Assembly: GCF_010015585.1 (NCBI RefSeq)
Contig: NW_022985073.1
Coordinates: 800,923 to 864,922 of the forward strand
Direction of reading: 5' to 3'
Origin: Eremomyces bilateralis CBS 781.70
Lineage: Eukaryota; Ascomycota; Dothideomycetes; Eremomycetales; Eremomycetaceae
DNA: 64,000 nucleotides
Numbering within the stretch: position 1 is the first letter of the stretch; every line of letters starts with the position of its first letter. The notes below the pieces were generated by a model. The model ran no database searches, was not told the DNA's origin, and saw only the letters and a program-made list of their open reading frames with translations. The position numbers and the translations under genes are program-made. This document shows, piece after piece, positions 33,670 to 43,059 of the stretch.

Positions 33670-35124
33670 CAACATCTTCGTCCTTGTTCTGTTCAGAAGT
33701 CCTTGCAACGACCATCATGCCCCTTACAGAGCCGCTATTCGCCCACCATCTGAACAAATGTTTCGCAAGAGCAAATTTCCCGATGTTAATTCCAACCTTC
33801 TGAAGCACGACGGTTTGCCTCTCGATAAACTGACTCAGGGGTTCGAACACGTGCTCCGAGATGTCCTGGATCTGGATCTTGTCGTCCTCATATCCGGCCG
33901 TACGGAGCATTTCACGGTACTCGCGTACAGGCATGAAGGCCCCGAACGGACATCCGAGCATTTTTGCAACCATCGAAAGCGCAAGGCGAGACAGGGAAGA
34001 AACGTCGTCAGCGAGCACAAGATCGAAAGTCATCAACGAGGCGTCCAACGTTTGACGAGCATATTTCAAAACCGGGAGCCTCGATGGTGAGAAATGGTAC
34101 ATGGAGTCGAGTGCGAGAACCCACGTTTCGGTGCCTGGGACCAAGAGCCCGTCATTTCGTTCAGTTGCTCGGTTTCGAAGAGATTCGGCCTCCCCCAAAA
34201 GCGTTCGGCTCCATCCGTCTGGATTCGCAGCATCACCGCAAAACAGCTGAACGTCCGCCTCCAGTCCGCGGTGAGATATTCGTTGCCCCACACGTTGACC
34301 AGCGATATCACAGTGGCTTTGATTGAACGTGATGCCGACGTATTTATTCAAGCGGAACGACGAAACCGGCCCCCCGGGTAGTCGGAAGGGACTTTGAGCA
34401 TGCAACAAAGCCAGAATTTGATCGCCGCAACCGTAGCCGAGATCCAAGACGTCCAAGTTGTGGTGACGGTGGTTAGATGGCGTTTCATCGGGGGACCTCA
34501 AGCCTGCGAATTTCAAAAGTTGCAGGAGGAGGCTCTCGCTCGCCGTCTGGAAATCTTTCGTGTCCTGTTACATGTCAGATCATAGGACTATATACAATGT
34601 CTACATCAGTGGATCATGACCTTCCAATATCCCATATTCATCCACAGGGCTGAGGATTCACCCTTCTGCGTCACTCCGGCTTCCGTCAGTGGCCTCAGGT
34701 TGAGCTTGTAGTGGTCCAAGTCATAAAAGCCCGAGCGGGTATCATCATGCGTCGGAAACTTGCACCCATCCTTGATGAACGACCGAACTGCTGGCAAAAT
34801 GCCACCACCGAAACTGAACGCAGCAGCGTACGTAATCACGCCCGATGGATCTGAGCCGAAAAGCCGGATAAGCACGACGGAGAGTATCATTCTTAAGACC
34901 AATTCGAGTATGTAACCCCAATTCATGCTTCCGGTTTTGTCGGGCTGTGGAGGAGGCGTCCATCCATCTTTGATTAACGACCGAACTCCGGACGAGATGC
35001 CAGTACCGAACGACGCGGCAACAACGTTGGAAATTTGGCTGGGTGGATGTGGACCGAAAAGCCGGACAAGTACGACGGAGAGTGTGATGCCCAAGACCAA
35101 TTCGAGTATAGAACCTAGAATCAT
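33662..35124 (-). CDS. SAM-dependent methyltransferase with duplicated hydrophobic N-terminus
   Basis: Two exons, 35124-34621 and 34564-33662, joined across a 56-nt intron with a weak GTCATG donor, give 468 residues. Residues 1-66 and 67-130 are tandem copies of a hydrophobic unit (ILELVLGITLSVVLVRLFG versus ILELVLRMILSVVLIRLFG, then VRSLIKDGW versus VRSFIKDGC). After FYDLDHYKLNLRPL comes MNMGYWKDTKDF and the SAM-binding motif I LDVLDLGYGCGDQIL near residue 195, with YVGITFNQSH as the second strand. A terminal CPFGAFMPVREYREML plus GYEDDKIQIQDISEHVF region resembles class I small-molecule methyltransferases. The N-terminus probably anchors the enzyme in a membrane. The substrate is unknown; the neighbours suggest a lipid. 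Confidence 0.8.
34745..35124 (-). repeat. tandem coding duplication at the 5' end of the methyltransferase gene
   Basis: Two units of roughly 190 bases, 35124-34927 and 34926-34745, are clearly similar at the nucleotide level (both contain GCCGAAAAGCCGGA, ACGACGGAGAGT and AAGACCAATTCGAGTAT on the plus strand). This points to a fairly recent duplication within the first exon. Confidence 0.85.
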
Positions 35125-35534
35125 GATGCCGGTTTCGTCGGGCTATGGAGGATGATGAGAAGGACGGGGGAACTCCATATGGAAGTTATACAATTCCGTC
35201 CAATGGATTGAATCCGCTATTCCGCTTCGAGTTAGACTGGCAGAGCATCGTTCAGAACTGTAGGAGAACAGTACAGTATTGACGAGAAGATTCAACAAAA
35301 GGAGTCGGAGTTGAAGTGAGTCGAGAGTTCTTGAAATTTAAGATGAACATGTCATGGTCTAGTATTAAATCGACAGTTCGGATGGTCCTTCTTTATCCTG
35401 TTACTGGCAATATTCCATAATCCAGCTTCTTCCATCCATTTCTTTCCTGTACCCACCCTGATGCCGTTTGTTGCTTGATAAGGTATCCAGCCTAAGCGTC
35501 TCCATATATGTGTTAGACTTTGGATGTTGATATT
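35125..35534. other. promoter region of the methyltransferase gene
   Basis: 410 bases between the gene start and the left end of a MITE. No other feature seen. Confidence 0.4.
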
Positions 35535-35928
35535 GGAGAGGTTTTGCAACCTCGAAAACCATTTTACAACTCCACTTCAACCCACCTTTCTGTTGGCCCT
35601 AGATCCTAATCGGGTTTACGGTGTAAATTTTGATGATCCACAGTTGTAACTCATTTACAACAGTTGTAATTGAGTTACAACTGGTTGAAAATGCGCTAAC
35701 GAACTTGCGTGAAGTTTGATTGGCCGGAACCAAAGTTTTTGATGCCTTAGGCCACAATGTTGATGCCTTAAAATTATTTTTTACAACTTGTACAACTTTT
35801 TGTTGCCTCGTTGCCTCAGGCTTAATATTATAGTTTATACGCTAACCTTATATAGAGATATTAACCGCTTTTTCTGTGGAGTTGTAAATCGAGTTGTAAA
35901 ATGGTTTTCTAGGTTGCAAAACCTCTCC
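35535..35928. mobile_element. MITE with 38-bp terminal inverted repeats
   Basis: The ends at 35535-35572 and 35891-35928 are inverted copies of each other, 37 of 38 bases identical, beginning GGAGAGGTTTTGCAACCT. The bases ATT flank both sides and may be a 3-bp target duplication. The 394-bp element is AT-rich, has no coding capacity and holds an internal palindromic stretch of GTTGTAA/TTACAAC repeats near 35640-35685. The near identity of the ends suggests a young insertion. The superfamily is not clear from the ends. Confidence 0.85.
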
Positions 35929-36083
35929 ATTGAAGCACTCTTTATCCCTATGAATAAAGACTGGACCATGCAACACATACTTAGGTAGTCTCTTCTGTTC
36001 CTCCCCCTTCCTGTCCATTCCATGCAGCAGGGCATATTTACATCCGATGTCATTGAGTTGAGAGCACTTATGCTACTATACTA

Positions 36084-36256
36084 CAGTCAACCACCGCTAT
36101 AACGATTACCGCTACAGCGATATTCGCGTTATAGCGATAATATTCCCTGCACGGATTCTCAATCAATGCTGCCAAGAAAATTCGTTTTAGCGATATCCGC
36201 GTTATAACGATTGGATTCGCCTGTACGGATTCAATCGTTATAGCGAAGGTTGACTG
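36084..36256. mobile_element. MITE with pogo/Fot1-like ends and TA target duplication
   Basis: A 173-bp element flanked by TA on both sides. Its 24-bp terminal repeats begin CAGTCAACC and end CGCTATAACGATT, differing at two bases. Inside, GTTATAGCGAT-like words recur in both orientations. Ends starting CAGTCAACC next to TA are typical of Tc1/mariner superfamily elements of the pogo/Fot1 branch. It ends about 30 bp from the stop of the amine-oxidase gene. Confidence 0.88.
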
Positions 36257-36286
36257 TATATGCATCCACTCATTGCAACCATTCCG

Positions 36287-37751
36287 TCACCGCTCTTTCC
36301 TCCAGGGTATATGTACATCAAACTCATCAGCAACTCTCATAGCCGAAACCATGCAACCTTCTAAAAGCACCATACCATCCCAACACCACCCGCCCACCAG
36401 CCAGATATTATCGTCTCCGTTTCTCCACTCTGTGTCGCCCCCTTCACCAGCGCCCGAGTCCGGTTTGTCCATTATTCTGTTGATGACGTCCCTACTCGAA
36501 GGACTCCTCAGAACACGGGTAAATGTTGTAGAACTAATCACCGTCTCATCCGACAGGGGTGTCAATGGACAGGTCGTAACGACAACTTCTGACGGCAGGA
36601 AATGCGCCGCCTCCGTATGCCCAGACCTCAAACAGGACCTAATATTGATCAGCTGCGCCCTCACCGGTCCAATCTCAGTAGTGCTGATATCCGAACCATC
36701 CAGAGCTTTGTTAGGACTGTCTTTCGTGCAGGCGTCACGGGTATGCACCACAGATTTGACCCGGGTCGTCGGGATGCAGCTGGTAGCTTTTTGCAGGGGC
36801 GCAAATATCTCGCCAACCACGTCTGGAGCAACCGCTAGCACCACTCGATCGAAGTCCTCAGTGATGGTTTCCTCAAGTTCCCCATCGCCCATCTTACGCC
36901 ACGAAACAGAACACTGGCCTTCATCTGTTTTCACAGATATAACCCTGGAGCGGAACCGGACACGAATATCTCTTGCTAGAAGCGTCTGTACGTCCTTTAC
37001 CCCGTTCGACACGGTATAATGTGGGGCACCATGTGTTTGTAGTTTGTAATCCACCACATCTCGCGCTGGAAATTGGAGGAGGACATCGCGGGGGCATGTG
37101 GTGACACTGGCGATCAGTGGCAGAAGATAACGAGACGAGAAGTATAGGGGAAGCCGGATTCGCCTTGTATAATCTTCCAACGTTTCAGACAACCCCTCTG
37201 AGTTGGCTTCCAGCGGAGCCATAAGGAGGCAACATACGGTGAACCACGAATACCAGAAGAGTAGATACATTATCTCCATGATATGGCTGACCAAGTCCAC
37301 TCCGGCAGGTCGAGGCGGGGGTATCCGATGGTTATTGGAAGCGTGGATGAAGTAAGGTTCCTCCGAGAGCGGAGGATGGTTCTGGTCGTGTCCTTTAAAT
37401 TCGGAGAATGCGAAGAGAAATGGCTGCGAATGGTATGATATTTCTAGGAAATCGTACATCGCTTTGAGGTTGTTGTAGTATCCTCCAGCGAATGCGCGCA
37501 TTGGAACATCGATTCGTTCGGAATGGGTATTCGACCTTGTTGGAACCGAGACAGAGGCAGAGTCAAGGGACAGCTTATCGCCCTATGCCATGTCAGTGAT
37601 CTAGAATTCATTGCGATGAGGTGTAGCTCACTTGTTCGAGGACGGTGACATCGTACCGCTCTCGCTGGTCTCTGTTCAGCAGGTATGCAGTAACCAACCC
37701 GGCCATGCCAGAGCCGACGATTGCGACTCGAGTTCTGCGCTTCTCCTCCAT
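36287..37751 (-). CDS. FAD/NAD(P)-binding amine-oxidase-like flavoprotein
   Basis: Two exons, 37751-37632 and 37582-36287, with a 49-nt intron, give 471 residues. It starts MEEKRRTRVAIVGSGMAGLV, a Rossmann motif at residues 13-18, followed by VTVLEQGDK, the strand ending in the acid that binds the adenosine ribose. DFDRVVLAVAPDVV in the middle and a C-terminal WLVGGWCWDGMVLLEGCM complete the FAD site. The layout resembles the predicted NAD/FAD-binding protein group (COG2907-like) within the amine oxidase superfamily rather than true monoamine oxidases. A hydrophobic stretch near residues 150-165 (IMEIMYLLFWYSWFTVCCLL) suggests membrane contact. Its function is unknown; bacterial relatives sit beside lipid methyltransferases. 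Confidence 0.82.
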
Positions 37752-38216
37752 GGCTATCAACTCTTTTCTTCTGGCCGACCAGCGGTTCCAGAAACGTGGA
37801 AAGAAACTGTGGAGAGATCCAGAATAGAGAAAATCACATGAACGAATTCATCTTATCAGGGCCTTAGGTACGCGATCCAACGAGTGTTCTTGACGCTCAA
37901 CTTATCGACAACGCGATAGAACTAGGAATCACTCAAGTGTACATTAATAATATGCGACAAGAGAAAGGTGAGAGACGTAACTGGGTGAGGCGCAATTTTC
38001 GCCTTCAAGCGGATGGACTAATATCCGTGACATCACGAGATTTGCAGCAGCCCGGCGGGGCATCGGGAGCTAAATCATCCCGCGGTCCGATTCACTCGCC
38101 CGTAACGATCTCCTTAGTACTCCGTCCTTACACTATTATGTTCCTATTAAAATCGATAATATTGGAGATCAAATCTTTCAGGAGTTGGTGAATGTAACTT
38201 CCAACTCCTGCAGGTA
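37752..38216. other. intergenic up to the Tc1/mariner element
   Basis: No gene. A TACTCCGT copy of the TACGGAGTA motif lies at 38119-38126, and a short GGAGTTGG/CCAACTCC hairpin lies next to the transposon end. Confidence 0.4.
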
Positions 38217-39569
38217 CAGTACTAACGCAAAAGTCTGCGCGTGCGGGGTCTCCCCGCCAAATTCCTCAAACCATACAGAAACAATCAGTGGGCATAACTT
38301 TCTTACCAATACCGTGAGCTCTATATAAATCAGCCTATTAGATCGGAAATTTCACAAGGATTTCAGCGATACTAATTTCGTCGTATTTAATATTTAGTTT
38401 GCCACCCTCCCGCATCGATCACCGCCTGCAGGCGATCCGGCATGCTCTGAACCACCGCAATAAAGCAACGCTCCTCAATTAATCGCCAACACTCCTGGAG
38501 AGCCTCTCCTATGGCCTCACGTACGGCCTTTTCACCTTTGATATCATATATCTCCGGGAAAAATTCGTGGAGCTTCTCCTTCAGCCACCGCCAGATGTGC
38601 TCGATGGGGTTCAAATCCGTGCTGTACGGGGCCAATCCATCACGGTAATCCCCTTCTCCGCAAACCAATCGCGCACCGAATGGACTGTATGAATGGGGGC
38701 GTTATCGTGTTGAAAGTCAAGACCCGGATCCCACATTTCAGCCAATTCGTGATCAAGACAGGCGAGTTACGACTCCGCAGAGTAGCCCTGCTTTTTCGCG
38801 ACGAAATCGCGGTCAAGGACCACCATACGACTCCTCCCGCCGGTTATAGAGAACGCTCCCCATACCATCACGCTCACATCTTTCCCCTTTTTATATGTCT
38901 GGATCATTTTGGGGTCCCATTTCTGTGCGGGCGTGCGGAACACCCATTCCCGTTTCTTGCCCTTTCCGCGCTCTACAGAGCACTCATCCGACCATATGAT
39001 ATTTCTCCAACGGTCCAGATCCCATCCAATTCGCGTCCGGGCCCAGACTAATCGTATGCTGGCGTGTTCGGGGGACAAGGCAGGGCGCTTTTTGGCAAGC
39101 CAATTGGTGATATTCGCGGACTTTAGGATGCGGTAGGCCGTGTCGTGGGAAATCGAGAGACCGGCCTCCCTGATAAGGTGAGGGTAATTAATCGTGGGTT
39201 TTACCCGTGCGATTCGAATTAGCAACCGTTTATCTCGCTCAGAGTATATTTGAGGTCTTCCACTACGTGGTGCTGATGCTCCATGGGGGCGGTTTGGGAA
39301 ACGGTTCACCACCGTCCTGACGGTCGACTCAGGCAATTCAGTGGCACGGGCGGTCTGGGTAGGCGTTTTTCCTGCTAAATGAAGTCCAAAAACGATGCCT
39401 CTTGATCGAGGAGATAACTCTTGATTACGACGACGATTTACGTCAATTTGACGTAAAGGGTACGTGGAAACATATATAATATATTATCTAGAGAAGATGG
39501 TGGAAAACGCGTCTTTTCGAACGCGTCGCGGAAAAACGTCGGGACGCGCAGACTTTTGCGGAGAGACTG
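38217..39569 (-). mobile_element. Tc1/mariner DNA transposon, decayed copy
   Basis: 1353-bp element flanked by TA on both sides (38215-38216 and 39570-39571). Its terminal inverted repeats are 26 bp; both begin CAGT and share the inner 17 bases CGCAAAAGTCTGCGCGT, with a diverged block of five between. The transposase lies on the minus strand inside. The copy is full length but its gene is interrupted, so it cannot move by itself. Confidence 0.93.
38387..39435 (-). pseudogene. transposase relic of the Tc1/mariner element (DD34E type)
   Basis: The reading begins near 39435 with an HTH region (GIVFGLHLAGKTPTQTARA, then STVRTVVNRF). The catalytic acids are recognisable: WSDEC, then HDNAPIHT, then LNPIEHIW, with 34 residues between the second Asp and the Glu when the missing base is allowed for, as in the DD34E class. 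Two breaks are seen: an in-frame stop near 38765 after SAES, and a one-base loss near 38643 before the YSTDLNP segment. No ATG starts the frame, so the 5' end is also unclear. The third block ends ...AVIDAGGWQTKY. Confidence 0.9.
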
Positions 39570-39823
39570 TACAGTTGAAGATGCACTTTACTGGTCCAAT
39601 GTGGCTGGATTCTAGTAACACAACATCGACATCCTTGTCGTACGTCCGAGTGACAGATATCATGTCTATTAATCATCGCGAACCTTTAACTACTAGCTAA
39701 GTAACACTAACATGACAACTATGACGAGCAGGAATGGAAGGACTGGCACACCGTGCATGACGCCCATGAGTTCTAAAACTGTCAAGACTGTCGGGACTGG
39801 CGGGATTGGGAAAATTTCGTGGA

Positions 39824-40054
39824 CGAGCAGGCGAAGCTGAAGGAGCTGGCAAAGCTAGGCGAGAAGGCCAAGATGAACAAGCTGGGCGAGCAGGACGAGC
39901 AGGACGAGCAGGACGAGCAGGCCAAGCTGCACAAGTTGGACGAGCGGGACGAGCGGGACGAGCAGGCCAAGGTGGACAATCTGGACGAACAGGACGAACT
40001 GGATGAGCAGGCCAAGCTGGATAAGCAGGACGAACAGGCTACGCAGGATGAACA
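39824..40054 (+). repeat. degenerate 9-bp tandem repeat (GACGAGCAG)
   Basis: Imperfect copies of GACGAGCAG/GACGAACAG, interspersed with GCCAAGCTG units. In one frame they would encode Asp-Glu-Gln repeats (EQDEQDEQDEQAKL), up to a stop at 40065-40067. All strands are open because the repeat lacks stop codons, so coding capacity is not evidence of a gene. Confidence 0.75.
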
Positions 40055-40057
40055 GGA

Positions 40058-40140
40058 AGTTAACTAGTTAGGCCTCAACTAACTAAGTTACACCTCGGCC
40101 TAACTTTAACTTAAGTTAACTAAGTTAGTTCTTAGTTTAA
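40058..40140. repeat. palindrome-rich AACTAAGTTA cluster
   Basis: Several direct and inverted copies of GTTAACTA / TAACTTAAGTTA / AACTAAGTTAG in about 80 bases. It could fold extensively; it may be the end of an old element, but no partner end was found. Confidence 0.5.
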
Positions 40141-40929
40141 CGGGACAGACGATAAGGATGCTAGGGTACGGTGCCATAAACTGATGAACAGCCTACAAGT
40201 CGATCAAATGCTACCATCCTGATCGTTGTGTAGATCGCATCTCGGTGGTTGCTCTGAACTCACTGAAGACTCCAGCAGCCTCAAAAGAGTTTGTAAATAC
40301 ACAGGGTACAATGGCATATCCCATGCCTTTTCATTCCAGCCATCCTCAGTCATCTTCTGTTTCAATTCTGAAGACTGGCCGAATCGGTCTAGAACATTCG
40401 TCATTTTATCTTGGTGGCCTAATTGTGCTATATGATCTGCTTTTATATGAGGTTCCCAAATTCCCCGGATCATGCTTATTGGCCTCCTTATGGAATGCCG
40501 CTGAATGTCTTTTTTATTGGGTCATATTACTGCATCGTATTCATGTTGGTTCAATCAGAGTTGAGTATCGACATGGCCCCAGAATGGGGTTTACAACGTG
40601 ATTTGCAACGGCCTCATCTCTTCTGGCTTACTGCATGCATTTTCAATATAAGTCCACTTAATCGCTTCTTGGTTCACTGCAGTCTCACACCTTACATCGA
40701 AGCAGAGGGAGAACATGGCGTATAACCGAAATTGGACCAGATATGGAGACGAAGGACTGGGTCAGCAATGGTCTTCTTCTTTGGAATTTGTCTGAAATCC
40801 TTCATAAACGAATCTTGCTATATAGTAAGCAAAGTGCAGTCTAACAATGGGGTTCTGGCACTCATTCAATCTTCTACCCCTCATTTCCTAGACAAGGGAG
40901 CCAAAACTCTCTGAGAATAATGTATGTGT

Positions 40930-40939
40930 TACGGAGTAC
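40930..40939. promoter_or_regulatory. palindromic TACGGAGTAC motif
   Basis: One exact copy of the TACGGAGTA word that also appears, doubled, at 8058-8073. It lies 50 bases before the first readable lectin codon. Confidence 0.3.
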
Positions 40940-40990
40940 ATAGCAGGCTTATCCAAGCGCTATGGCACGTTTTACTGACATATAATCCAG

Positions 40991-42362
40991 GACGGCAACA
41001 ACCCTCTTCTCCCTCTCCCTCGCCATCCTCTCGGTCGGCCGTAACAACCGCCACATCATCGGATGGGGCGCGGACCGTGGCCTATACCACTCCTCCTGGA
41101 ACGGACGCGACTCCACCGACGTCGGCACCCCCTCCTCCTGCCCCGCCTGGAACGTCCTCGGTGGCAAATTCAGCTCCGCCCCCGCGGCCGCCGCGTGGGG
41201 CAACGCGATCGACGTCGACGACGACCCTCTCCTCTCCACCTTCGCGGTGAACGACGACGGCAGCGTGTGGCACAAGTCTGCCAGCGCGGACAACGCGACC
41301 ACCTGGTCCGTCTGGGAGACTCTGGGCGGCGTGTTTCGGACCGACTCCCCGCCCGCGGCGAGCTCGTGGGCGCGCGACCACATGAGCGTGTTCGCGGTCG
41401 GCAAGGACGATTCGCAACTATACCATAGCGCGCATTTCAAGGGCCGCTGGACGCCGTGGCAGAGTCTCGGCGGGGAGTTCGCGAGCCATCCGGCGTCTGT
41501 TTCGTGGGGTTCGAACCGTCTCGATGTCTTCGGGATTGGGGCGGATACCGGGTTGTGGCACCGGAGTAACTCTGGGAATGGATGGGAGGGATGGGAACCG
41601 ATGGGGGGGGCCTTTACGAGCCCGCCAGCGGCGGTGTCGTGGGGACAGGGGCATATGTGTGTTTTCGGCGTTGGCACCAACAAGGAGATGTGGTACAAGT
41701 CGTGGGCTGGGACTGGATGGAGCAGCTGGCAGTCACTCGGAGGGAGCTTCCAGAGCACGCCGGGAGCCGTGTCAACAGGCAGCGGCAGGATGGACGTCTA
41801 CGGTGTTGGGACCGATGGGCAAGCATGGCATCGAGAATGGCGGGGCAATCGGTGGAGTGAGTGGGAGACATTGCGCGGGTCCTGTCGGAGCGCGCCCGGA
41901 GTCGCGACCTGGGACGATGGGAAAATATCCGTCATTTGTTCGGGGAGGCAGAATAAGATGGTTCACAAACAATGGGACGGCGGGAAATGGACGCCAGAAG
42001 GACCGGATTGGGAGGACTGTGGCGGATCGTTCATGCAGGCGCCTCCGGAGGAGAGCAGCGCTCCTCAAAGCACGCCTGCACAGGAGCCACAGCAGATCAT
42101 CACGGTCTACGAGACGGTCACTGTTACCGCGGCACCTGGTGGTCCTGCTCTAACGCAGATCGATTCGTCCTCGACAACTCCCGAGCCGACTGTCGGATCC
42201 GGGGATGAGCCCGAGTCGAAGTCGACGACGTCCATCACTTCATTCACCTCTCCTGACAATCCAAGGTCGAGATCAAGGATAGTGACAACCACATTCACGC
42301 TCTCTGTGAGCAAGGTCGTCAGTCCAGCCGATCCGGAAGCATTGTTCGGAAATTTGGAGTAG
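40991..42362 (+). CDS. PLL-like beta-propeller lectin, 5' end not found
   Basis: The frame is open from an apparent acceptor (ATATAATCCAG) at 40990 to the stop at 42362, about 456 residues, but has no ATG and an in-frame TAA at 40983, so an upstream exon is missing or lost. About six to seven repeats of 45-50 residues follow the pattern W-x-LGG-x-F, PxAxSWG, hydrophobic strand (RLDVFGIG), then LWHRS. This is the blade pattern of Photorhabdus-type PLL and related fungal lectins that often bind fucose or O-methylated sugars. Blade six has lost some consensus (LRGSCRS). After residue 350 comes a Ser/Thr-rich tail without GPI-type hydrophobic end. It is probably a surface or secreted sugar-binding protein; whether it is expressed is open. 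Confidence 0.72.
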
Positions 42363-42745
42363 GATTGTGAAATCTGGGAAGTAGGAGGCCACCACAGCGA
42401 CGGCATTCTATTCATTCGACTAACTTCTGCTATCTGACCGCTGGGAGAAAGGTGCAGCGCAATCATAAGTTTCACCAGTCAATGCAATCGCAAGATATAT
42501 TGTCCTACATTGGCGTTATCAACGCCACCCGATAGCTCATGTAAAAGGCGTTGAATCCGGAAGTCTCAGATGATTCCGATGCACAGTCAAGCACGAGGTG
42601 CAAGGATTTGCTGATACAACCCACGAATGACGATACATACATTCATACAGCCAGAAAAGCAATTTTGGTTCCGAATTGGTCTAGACTCCGTAGTAGACTC
42701 TAGTAGGGGAGAAAGCCACTAGTTCCCGACGGCTCGGGACGCTCG
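42363..42745. other. intergenic, no gene seen
   Basis: 3' flank of the lectin gene. Includes an ACTCCGTAGTAG near-copy of the TACGGAGTA word at 42684. Confidence 0.4.
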
Positions 42746-42747
42746 TA

Positions 42748-42864
42748 CAGGCCCTGGTCACGAACGGGCTGGCACCCCCCCCAGCCTGTGCCATACAATG
42801 GAGGTTGAGTTGATAGAAGAAACAGGGGGGGGGGGGGTGCCAGCCCGTTCGTGACCAGGGCCTG
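42748..42864. mobile_element. short hairpin MITE with TA target duplication
   Basis: A 117-bp element flanked by TA (42746-42747 and 42865-42866). Arms at 42748-42782 and 42830-42864 are perfect 35-bp inverted repeats that start CAGGCCCTGGTCACGAAC and end in a C or G run, around a 47-base loop. The perfect arms suggest a young copy of a Tc1/mariner-type MITE. It lies 195 bp upstream of the P450 start. Confidence 0.88.
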
Positions 42865-43059
42865 TAGCGGGTAGGTTAGAGGTTTAGAGTTGACGAGTCA
42901 TGGACATCAAAGGCGTGTCTTCGGCTGTCCCTGAGATGCAGTGGTGGCGCTCTACCCCTCTTCCAGTCAGTATTAAATCCCAAAGTCCTGGATATATCAT
43001 GATCGCATAACATTTCGTTCCCTTGCTCTTGTAGTCGTTAGTGACACTTGCTTCTCGTC

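Larger units (their letters stand above)
39572..40990. other. intergenic region with simple repeats
   Basis: Contains a 9-bp coding-type tandem repeat (39824-40054), a GTTAACTAAGTTAG palindrome cluster (40058-40140) and a TACGGAGTAC site at 40930-40939. Frames at 40204-40473 (minus) and 40245-40725 (plus) overlap and show no motif. The missing 5' exon of the lectin gene could be here. Confidence 0.45.

Noticed and set aside
40204-40725. Overlapping frames on both strands (89, 118 and 100 residues)
   Set aside because: No motif, and no combination of exons joined them to the lectin frame.
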